Origin: Sphingobacteriales bacterium
Lineage (GTDB): Bacteria; Bacteroidota; Bacteroidia; Chitinophagales; Chitinophagaceae
Direction: 5' to 3'
Assembly (NCBI GenBank): GCA_016192105.1
Contig: JACPUV010000044.1
Coordinates: 1 to 64,000, forward strand
DNA: 64,000 bases
Position numbers and translations under genes: made by a program. The notes beneath the pieces were generated by a model. It ran no database searches. It was not told where the DNA came from and saw nothing but the letters and a program-made list of their open reading frames with translations. Below are positions 57,790-64,000 of this stretch, piece after piece (position 1 is the stretch's first letter; every line of letters begins with the position of its first letter).

Positions 57790-59985
57790 CTATTCCCCCG
57801 GGTGATAGGACCGTTCAACATGCCGGAGTACATCTTCCCTGTAAAATAATACCTCCTTAAATTCCCCCTTGCTGTACATCAGGGCCTGATCGGAGAAATG
57901 CGGAGAAGCAGGGTCACCACTTTCACCACCGGCCAGTAAGGAGCGCGCTTTGATCCTTTTGCCAAATTCCACGGCACAGACAAAACTGTTCCCGTTTACG
58001 CCATAGCGTTTATTGGTTCCCGGGTAAACCCGGCTGCTATAGGAAGGCAGCATGCCCCAGGCGGAGGAAACAAAGCCTACAGGGATGCTGGGCTTATTGT
58101 CATCAAAGACATTGTCTGTATCCGTTGAAATCCGCTGGAAGCGGTTCAGTTCACCCCAGGGAACCTGCCAGCGGCCAAAGCGGCTTTGCAGGTCATTGAT
58201 CGCGGCGAACAAAGGAGTCAGCAGGTCATGGGCGGAAGCATGTGCTGCATAATACCTTGCTTTTTCTACAGGGCCGGCTCCCTCCTCGCCTGTAACTTTT
58301 GTTTGCAGCAGGGCGGGCAGTATTTTTTGTCCCCATTCCACCGCCAGCGTAGTGGCTACTGAATTTTCACTGCACCGGTAATCCCAGTTTTTTAATACCA
58401 TCACCGGTCCGGCTAAGTACGCGTAGAATGAATCTGTGTATGGCACATATTTCTCAAAAGCATTAACCAGGGCGGGCACCAGCAGTTCAAACGCGGGAAG
58501 GCGGGTATCATAACCGGCCCTGATTACTTTATCCATATTGTACCGGCTTGTTTCGCTTAAAACCCGGACGGCATTGATACCCCGGAAATTTTCCACATCG
58601 GGTGCCATATAGGCGGGATAGCTTTCTTTACGCGGACTGTTTTCTCCTGCTACGGTAAAAGGGGTGGAGTTGCAATTCTGTAACCAACCGTTGGCGGGGT
58701 TGATACAATGCACCGTTTCCTCCACGGAATGATACCCCTTCCATTCAGTGGAGGAAATACTGCCATCCACGGCTTTGCTCCAGTCATATTTTGGATCCCG
58801 GACAGGAATACGGTTGCCATGCCAGTAAGCAATATTACCCTCCGCGTCGGCATATACCGTGTTATTGGAAATATTTCCTTTCAGCTCCAGTGTTTTTCTG
58901 AAGTCCGCCAAACCTGTTGCCTTGGTTCGCTGCCAGCACTGCACCAGCCCGTTCAGGAGCCGGTTATCCGCGCGTACACTCAGCCACTGGTTATCGCGGC
59001 TGGCCATAATGGGTCCATGATGGGTAAAGAGGGCCCTGATTGTTTTAGTTTCAAGGGTTGTTCCCTTTGTATAGTTTAATACAATCCGTTGCTCCCGGAC
59101 GGGTTTTTGCTTACCGTTATACAGGTAGTTCCAGCCTGTTCCCCGCTTACTGATCTTTTCGATATAGGCATCGGCCGCGTCCACCCCACTGCTGGTATGC
59201 ATCCACCCGCAATGTTCATTGAAACCCTGGTAAATAAAAAACTGTCCCCAGGTAACGGCGCCATAGGCATTCAGGCCTTCTTCGCTGGTCATATGCACTT
59301 CGGGACGGAAATAAAAAGTGACATGCGGGTTGATATAAAGAATAGCGTTTCCCGATTCGGTGATCTTCGGGGAAAAGGCAAAACCATTGGAGCCGGTCAT
59401 TTTAAGATCCGACTCCGGGTCTGCTGTTTTTCGGGTGATCGCCACCGGTGGTTCCCCGGAATAAAAATTCCTGAGTTCATTTACCGTGATATCCGCGGTA
59501 CTGATGACCCCGATACTGCCATCGGTCCATAACAGGGGGAACCAGGGCTCAAACCGGTTTAATAAGGCGGGTTTACGATCCGGGTGTTTCCAGCGATAAT
59601 AATTAACCGCATCCGCAAATGCAGTACAGAGTTTTTTCAGCCAGCCCGGTGCTTTTGTAAAATCTCTTTTAGCGGCTTCCTGGTCAATAACCAGTCGTAC
59701 CAGGAGGTCATTGTATAATTCGGATTCTCCTTTTACTTCCGCCATCCGCCCCAGCTTTTCGATATAGTTCATCTCCACCCGCCTGAAATCGTCCTCACAC
59801 TGGGCATAGAGCAAACCGAATACGGCATCGGCATCGGTCCTGCCATAAATATGCGGAATACCATAGTTGTCGCGGATAATACGGACCTGCTTTGCCTGTT
59901 TTTCCCAGCGGGAAACTTCGGCTGGCAGAAAGGGTTGTGCCCGGAGGACCGCCGGAATAAGGAATAGGAGCAGCAGATTTTTCAT
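57790..59985 (-). CDS. penicillin acylase family protein (Ntn hydrolase)
   Basis: 731 aa, full-length. Signal peptide (cleavage near VLRAQ, residue 17), so periplasmic. Precursor of the S45 acylase type: alpha-chain part about 20-190, then a spacer. The autocatalytic junction lies in MTGSNGFAF with Ser 199 as the new N-terminal nucleophile, followed by the beta chain. HVTFYFRPEVHM and NNTVYADAEGNIAYWHGNRIP are typical. Hydrolyses amide bonds of acyl compounds such as acyl-homoserine lactones or beta-lactams; the natural substrate is unknown. Single gene. Confidence 0.9.
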   Translation of the reverse strand: MKNLLLLFLIPAVLRAQPFLPAEVSRWEKQAKQVRIIRDNYGIPHIYGRTDADAVFGLLYAQCEDDFRRVEMNYIEKLGRMAEVKGESELYNDLLVRLVIDQEAAKRDFTKAPGWLKKLCTAFADAVNYYRWKHPDRKPALLNRFEPWFPLLWTDGSIGVISTADITVNELRNFYSGEPPVAITRKTADPESDLKMTGSNGFAFSPKITESGNAILYINPHVTFYFRPEVHMTSEEGLNAYGAVTWGQFFIYQGFNEHCGWMHTSSGVDAADAYIEKISKRGTGWNYLYNGKQKPVREQRIVLNYTKGTTLETKTIRALFTHHGPIMASRDNQWLSVRADNRLLNGLVQCWQRTKATGLADFRKTLELKGNISNNTVYADAEGNIAYWHGNRIPVRDPKYDWSKAVDGSISSTEWKGYHSVEETVHCINPANGWLQNCNSTPFTVAGENSPRKESYPAYMAPDVENFRGINAVRVLSETSRYNMDKVIRAGYDTRLPAFELLVPALVNAFEKYVPYTDSFYAYLAGPVMVLKNWDYRCSENSVATTLAVEWGQKILPALLQTKVTGEEGAGPVEKARYYAAHASAHDLLTPLFAAINDLQSRFGRWQVPWGELNRFQRISTDTDNVFDDNKPSIPVGFVSSAWGMLPSYSSRVYPGTNKRYGVNGNSFVCAVEFGKRIKARSLLAGGESGDPASPHFSDQALMYSKGEFKEVLFYREDVLRHVERSYHPGE

Positions 59986-60251
59986 GTAGGTAAGGTACGA
60001 TCATTCGGCGGGTTGTCTTACTCACAGGCCTTCTTCTTTCCGGAATTTCGCGGCTTATCAGCGGCACACTGGTAGTGCGACGGGTTGAATTTTGATGACT
60101 GACCGGGAAAGTAATGTATTTAAAATAATGCCTTCATCGCATTGAAATTAAGGTGCCTGCCGGCCCCAATAATGGGAGTGAATCAATCGTTGAGAAAGCA
60201 GCAGTGCTAATATTTTTCTTGCAATGTTATAGCCGAAGATCTAACGGGTTT

Positions 60252-61412
60252 TTATGCTAAAAGTCCTTTCCGCTTAGCCATCATTTTGTTCAATGAGGAA
60301 ATGTTTGCAAAATATTTCCCATTTTCTTTATTTAATATTTCCAAAGAAACTAATTCTTCTATATCCCTTAATACGGTTCTTTCATTAATATTTGAATATA
60401 ATCCTGCCAACTCGATATTGAGACTGGGAACCTCCTTTAAGGAAAATTTTTTGTCAATCGGCATTTCTAAAGCAAATTTCCGTTTTCTTTTAAACACCTC
60501 TCTCTGGCCAATCTCGACGGAAGCGAATTTTTCATAAACATATTTTTGCCATGTCATTTTTAATTGGCTGTGCTGAATTTTTTCCAAAGTTTGCTGAAGT
60601 CCATCCCTGAACCCGATAAGCGCATATTCAATAAATCCCGATAAGTCTCTTTCCTGGTGAGCTTTTTCTATCTGCCTGTAATATTCGGGTCTTGTTGCAT
60701 TATAATAATTTGACAGGAGGTGTAATGTGATATCCGGGTTTCCACCTCTTGATAAAATATAAAACTCTAATAACCTCCCCGTCCTTCCATTCCCATCCCC
60801 AAAAGGGTGAATCCATTCAAGATAAACGTGGGCAACGATGGCTTCAATAAAAATATCACTGAATAACTGGTTGTTATCTCCATAGCTGAACTCCTCACGC
60901 AGAAAAGAGCAGTATTTACTTATCAGTTCGGGAACATCTCTGTAATCAGGACAGCGATAGCTCCCCACAATTACGTCACTGTTTCTAAACTGACCCGGTA
61001 TGGCAGCAAAATGTTCTCCCAGGTTTTTCCCAATCATTTTATGAAACCGTAAGAGCAGTTCCGGTGTAATCAATTGTTCTTTGTTTTCATAAATTGTTTC
61101 TTTTAAAAGCTCGTTGAAGGCGTCTATAATATTCCGTATTTCAATACCCTGGTATTCTATACTTTCGGGTAGTTTTTTACCGGCTAATAAATTGAAAATA
61201 TCCTCATCACTGAGCGTATTTCCTTCTATTGCGGTTGTAGATTGCGCCCCTTTTTGTAAAGCCACCCCCATTAATTCAGCATAATAGTGAGGCATAATAG
61301 GTGTATTATGAAACACCTTAATTAATGCGATGCATTGTCCCATCGCTATAAGCCCCCTTTTTGTAAGTTCCCATTTTTTTTTAAACTCGAGGTGTGGGTA
61401 ATCTCTGTACAT
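60252..61412 (-). CDS. Fic-domain protein with winged-helix C-terminus
   Basis: 386 aa from ATG 61412 (TTG 61418 is less likely). Fic_N region then the FIC core with HPFGDGNGRTGR (about 201-212), all catalytic residues intact. The N-terminal helix has TAIEGN, matching the (S/T)xxxE(G/N) inhibitory motif of class II Fic proteins, so it can hold itself inactive without a separate antitoxin. The C-terminal third resembles a winged helix. It would transfer AMP to target proteins. AT-rich compared with neighbours. A promoter lies just upstream. Confidence 0.88.
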   Translation of the reverse strand: MYRDYPHLEFKKKWELTKRGLIAMGQCIALIKVFHNTPIMPHYYAELMGVALQKGAQSTTAIEGNTLSDEDIFNLLAGKKLPESIEYQGIEIRNIIDAFNELLKETIYENKEQLITPELLLRFHKMIGKNLGEHFAAIPGQFRNSDVIVGSYRCPDYRDVPELISKYCSFLREEFSYGDNNQLFSDIFIEAIVAHVYLEWIHPFGDGNGRTGRLLEFYILSRGGNPDITLHLLSNYYNATRPEYYRQIEKAHQERDLSGFIEYALIGFRDGLQQTLEKIQHSQLKMTWQKYVYEKFASVEIGQREVFKRKRKFALEMPIDKKFSLKEVPSLNIELAGLYSNINERTVLRDIEELVSLEILNKENGKYFANISSLNKMMAKRKGLLA

Positions 61413-61865
61413 GGGCAACTATTTTGACAAAAATAGGCCATTTATTTGTATTTATTTTGTCTTGAATATTTATTTGGTAATTTATTGAAATAGAGAAAAT
61501 TAAGATAAAATATTTGAATTTATTGTTATTTTTATGTCGAAGTTTTATGTAAATACTTGTGTCGTAAGGTGAATTATTTTTATAGTATTACGAGCCGCTT
61601 TCCTCAAGGTGAGAAAGCGATTAGTTTGACTGGCAAAGTTGAGAGCTATTGCTGATGTTTAAGCCCCCGGATTGCAGATGTGCATATCAATAGGGTAAGT
61701 CGTGAAAAATGCCATTAGGTTGGGTAATGTTTGAACATGGTTGCTAAAGTAAAAAGAGCTATTAAAAAAAGAGGAGCGAAATTTCAAGCTGAGGTATTGT
61801 CTGTCTGGCTGATCCGATCCCGGGGTTGTAAATTTCTATGTAGATTTAATACCCGATCCGTGGAT
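61413..61865. other. AT-rich divergent promoter region between the Fic and Crp/Fnr genes
   Basis: About 450 AT-rich bases with the Fic promoter near the left end. An in-frame extension of the Crp/Fnr gene upstream of 61866 is open but looks non-coding (basic, Arg/Lys-rich, no family match). No other feature recognised. Confidence 0.5.
61428..61435 (-). promoter_or_regulatory. Bacteroidota promoter, minus-strand TATTTTTG
   Basis: Exact TAnnTTTG on the minus strand, 15 bases before the Fic ATG at 61412. Confidence 0.5.
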
Positions 61866-62495
61866 ATGCCGCTTGAAATTGCTGAAATAAAAAAATACCT
61901 GCCTGGTTTTTCAACAGAACTCCTGGATGAGATTGCTGTGCACGGGCTCATCAAAGAAGTGCCGGAGGGGGTTGAGATTCTCAAAGAGGGGCAATATGTG
62001 AAAGCCATTCCGATTGTACTCGAAGGACTGGTCAAGGTATTTACCCGGGTGGAAGAAAAAGAATTATTACTTTACTATATCGGCCCGGCGCAAAGCTGTA
62101 TCATGTCATTTTCGGCCGGTTTATCGAATGTACCGAGCCGGATTTTTGCCTTCACGGAAGATACTTCTGTGCTTTTATTACTGCCTTCGGGTAAACTGGG
62201 CCAATGGGTAAAGCAATACCCGCAGGTCAATGAACTTTTTTTCCAGCAATACAATCTCCGTTATACGGAAATGCTGGACACGATCAATTCGCTGTTGTTT
62301 GACCGGATGGACCAGCGTTTATACAATTACCTGCTGGAGAAAAGCAGGCTGAAAGGGGAGAAGGTCCTTTCCCTTCGCCACAAACAGATTGCGGGGGAAC
62401 TGGGTACGGCCCGTGAAGTGATTACCCGGGTGATGAAAAGGCTGGAACAGGAGGGAAAATTGCGGCAATTACCGGAAGGCATACAAATCATTTGA
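61866..62495 (+). CDS. Crp/Fnr-family transcription regulator (second)
   Basis: 209 aa from ATG 61866; the open frame runs further upstream but the domain begins here (MPLEIAEIKKYLPGFSTELL). Cyclic-nucleotide-binding-like roll with IPIVLEGLVKVFTRVEEKELLLYYIGPAQSCIMS, then a winged helix with LRHKQIAGELGTAREVITRVMKRL. No FNR cysteine cluster. Members of this branch in Bacteroidota often sense redox or NO, but this is not shown by the sequence. A perfect inverted repeat lies four bases behind the stop codon, ahead of two small genes that it may control. Confidence 0.9.
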   Translation: MPLEIAEIKKYLPGFSTELLDEIAVHGLIKEVPEGVEILKEGQYVKAIPIVLEGLVKVFTRVEEKELLLYYIGPAQSCIMSFSAGLSNVPSRIFAFTEDTSVLLLLPSGKLGQWVKQYPQVNELFFQQYNLRYTEMLDTINSLLFDRMDQRLYNYLLEKSRLKGEKVLSLRHKQIAGELGTAREVITRVMKRLEQEGKLRQLPEGIQII

Positions 62496-62498
62496 ACT

Positions 62499-62514
62499 GG
62501 TGACATCGGTCACC
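62499..62514. promoter_or_regulatory. FNR-like palindrome GGTGAC-ATCG-GTCACC
   Basis: Perfect six-base arms with a four-base centre; the core TGAC-N4-GTCA is of Crp/Fnr type. A near-match to the promoter core (TAGTTTTA, 62537-62544) follows about 25 bases later, so the site would be centred near -43, as for class II activation. Downstream are the small ORF at 62561 and the DUF2892 gene. Confidence 0.55.
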
Positions 62515-62560
62515 GGGACACCCGGAAGGGAAAATATAGTTTTACGCTCAAATCTGGTAC

Positions 62561-62650
62561 ATGAAAAATAAAGGGTTCAGGTTATTGCTGGTTTGCCTTT
62601 TTTGCCTGGCCCTTGTATCCGGTATCGTATGGATGGTAAAACATTTTTAA
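62561..62650 (+). CDS. very small single-helix membrane protein (29 aa)
   Basis: ATG 62561 to TAA 62648. The predicted peptide has a basic start, one hydrophobic helix (RLLLVCLFCLALVSGIVW) and a KHF end. It is placed between the palindrome and the DUF2892 gene. No family recognised, and a chance open frame remains possible. Confidence 0.4.
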   Translation: MKNKGFRLLLVCLFCLALVSGIVWMVKHF

Positions 62651-62708
62651 ACCGCCTTGCCGGCCCGCTCGTTCTGAGCGGACGGGGAGACACTAAAACT
62701 TTCTTATT

Positions 62709-62918
62709 ATGAAACCAAACATGGGAACAGCCGACCGCATTATCCGCGTATTACTCGCCGCAGTATTTGCTTACCTCTATTTCAGTGGCACCGTAACCGG
62801 TACCCTGGGACTCATCCTCGTGATCCTGGGAGGGGTATTCGTCCTCACCAGCCTGGTAAGTTTTTGTCCGCTTTATACGATTGTGGGTCTGAACACCTGT
62901 CCGACCCAAAAACCATAA
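62709..62918 (+). CDS. DUF2892/YgaP-like membrane protein
   Basis: 69 aa, two membrane helices. Matches the DUF2892 family: MGTADRIIRVLLAAVFAYLYF, then VLTSLVSFCPLYTIVGLNTCP with the conserved C-P-L-Y-x-x-x-G-x-x-T-C pattern. In some bacteria this unit is joined to a rhodanese domain (YgaP). Often adjacent to Crp/Fnr regulators in Bacteroidota, as here. Followed by a terminator. Confidence 0.9.
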   Translation: MKPNMGTADRIIRVLLAAVFAYLYFSGTVTGTLGLILVILGGVFVLTSLVSFCPLYTIVGLNTCPTQKP

Positions 62919-62935
62919 ATAAAGGGATTAATGAA

Positions 62936-62964
62936 AAGCCGTATCCCCGCGATACGGCTTTTTT
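62936..62964 (+). terminator. intrinsic terminator behind the DUF2892 gene
   Basis: Arms AAGCCGTATC and GATACGGCTT around CCCGC, then TTTTTT on the plus strand. A run of A before the stem makes it potentially bidirectional. Confidence 0.88.
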
Positions 62965-63176
62965 GTGCCCGGGCGGGTACGGGGTATTTCTTTCAATGTC
63001 AATAGGGGGTTGAGATAGCACTTCAACGGAGCCTGGTAAGAAACGAAATGACGTTGTCATACAGAGTAGATGCCAAATAAAAGCTTCAGGGTTGCAGATA
63101 TGCTTACTGCATCGCATCGAAGGGTGACAATGAAGAGAATCCCGATGCTTCGGAAGGACTGAGCTGCTAAGCCCCC

Positions 63177-64000
63177 TTACCAACTATCCTTCCACTCATA
63201 CACATATTTATATCCCGCAGCACGTCCGTTATACAATACCGCGATCAGGGCGATCCTGGCGCCCTTGCTGCCGGTGGGCAGGCTGGCCCCATTGATCATC
63301 ACATCCACTGAAGAAGCAGGATTGGGCGGTATGCCGGCTTTATGTGTAAACGCGATATAACCGGTGATCTCCTTCTTACCTATTTTGCCGGTCAGGGAGA
63401 CCGGTGAAATAACGGATCCGGGCTCGATCTCCGGGCGGTCAAAGAACAGGGCAAAGTCGCCATTGGCGGAATACTGGTCCCCGCTGTTATTGACGGTCAC
63501 ACTGATCGTGACGGGGATCTTATCGGAGGGATAGATCTTCTTCGGGGGTACGGTATAGGAGGCGGTGATATCAAAAACATCATTGGCCAATGACCATTTC
63601 GCTTTTAAGGTACCATCTCCTGCACTAAGACTGTAATTATTATCACCGGTGGCGAGTTTGTCATAAGCCACTACCTGTACCACTTCCCAATGGCCTTTCT
63701 CCTTTTTAGCCGAGGGACTTTCCGGAATCATTTTGCCGACATCCACATACTTTTTCTGCGACTCCAGCATCGCTTTTATCCGCTTGTCCGTATCATCGAT
63801 CAGCCAGCGCTGATTGGGGGAGAGGGTTTTGTTTTTTACATTGGCCTCAATCGAACTGCGTACACTCACGGCTTCGGCATTGAGCTTTTTAATGATATCG
63901 ATCAGTTCATTGAGTTTAGCGGTCTTCTCTTTTGATTCAGGCGTTTTACGCAGGACGTTGTACTCCGCTTCAATCTTCTTTACCCAGTTGTTGAGGGTCT
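63177..64000 (-). CDS. unidentified protein, 5' part outside window
   Basis: The reading frame is open from the window end to the stop at 63177 (about 274 codons visible). The apparent start at 63869 is an internal GTG; the frame continues upstream with a helical, Lys/Glu-rich segment (KKIEAEYNVLRKTPESKEKT). The C-terminal part (about 120 onward from 63869) looks like a beta-sandwich domain (VTISVTVNNSGDQYSANGDFALFFD). No family recognised. It could be the C-terminus of a large exported protein. Confidence 0.6.
   Translation of the reverse strand, partial: TLNNWVKKIEAEYNVLRKTPESKEKTAKLNELIDIIKKLNAEAVSVRSSIEANVKNKTLSPNQRWLIDDTDKRIKAMLESQKKYVDVGKMIPESPSAKKEKGHWEVVQVVAYDKLATGDNNYSLSAGDGTLKAKWSLANDVFDITASYTVPPKKIYPSDKIPVTISVTVNNSGDQYSANGDFALFFDRPEIEPGSVISPVSLTGKIGKKEITGYIAFTHKAGIPPNPASSVDVMINGASLPTGSKGARIALIAVLYNGRAAGYKYVYEWKDSW

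Noticed and set aside
61731..61865. A longer N-terminus for the second Crp/Fnr regulator
   Set aside because: The extra 45 codons are Arg/Lys-rich and outside the family domain, which begins at the ATG at 61866.

Overview
The window looks like the chromosome of a member of the Bacteroidota, most likely Chitinophagaceae or a close relative. The support is: TAnnTTTG promoter cores placed a few bases before start codons (for example at 390, 9475, 21544 and 32646), a lack of strong Shine-Dalgarno sites, DUF5777 beta-barrels, many lipoproteins, a GTP-type PEP carboxykinase and a Bacteroidota-type GH3 protein. This is judged from protein families and promoter style; no marker gene such as rRNA is present.

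Layout. 1-140: 3' end of an apparent IS481-type element. 168-353: a heptamer repeat array. 0.4-9.4 kb: envelope genes (two PMT-type glycosyltransferases, mtgA, a LysE exporter, a four-helix-bundle gene flanked by inverted 7/14-bp repeat arrays, a GH3 protein and a GT2 fusion). 9.5-22.7 kb: housekeeping and metabolism (inositol monophosphatase, thiL, an S41 protease, NifU, an ICMT-like methyltransferase, cmoA, an ArsC/Spx-like protein, an AspT/YidE transporter, pckG, an MFS exporter, a Crp/Fnr regulator and a methyltransferase).

23.3-32.6 kb: a seven-gene operon for a membrane complex of the hydrogenase-4/complex I superfamily (two tandem HyfB-type antiporter subunits, then HyfC-, HyfE-, HyfF- and HyfG-like subunits and a HyfH/HyfI fusion). 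The HyfG-like subunit has no [NiFe] cysteines, and the HyfI part has lost three of the four proximal-cluster ligands. It therefore belongs with the energy-converting-hydrogenase-related (Ehr) group and may not evolve hydrogen at all. An OmpA lipoprotein follows.

33.7-50.6 kb: a large, apparently respiration-related region on both strands. It starts with a five-gene electron-transfer operon (small protein, Tat-type Fe-S protein, NrfD, membrane-anchored Ig-like protein, cytochrome c) that lacks a catalytic subunit, and a U32-like Fe-S protein with an RND/MMPL exporter. It ends with three parallel three-gene operons. Each has a variable exported lipoprotein (YceI-like, EB_dh-like or diheme), a small lipoprotein with an unusual CX4CH heme motif, and a DUF5777 beta-barrel, and each ends in a hairpin terminator. 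FNR/CRP-like palindromes sit upstream of several of these units. I think this cassette set is the most likely undescribed system here.

50.7-64 kb: an AT-rich NAD-kinase-like/SPFH gene pair that looks acquired, an HExxH protein, a DUF1624 protein, an ArsR-membrane-VOC-SRPBCC operon with a tandem operator, an 11-bp inverted repeat array, a penicillin acylase, a Fic protein, a second Crp/Fnr regulator with a palindrome behind it, a DUF2892 protein, and a gene cut by the window end. No tRNA, rRNA or CRISPR array was recognised.
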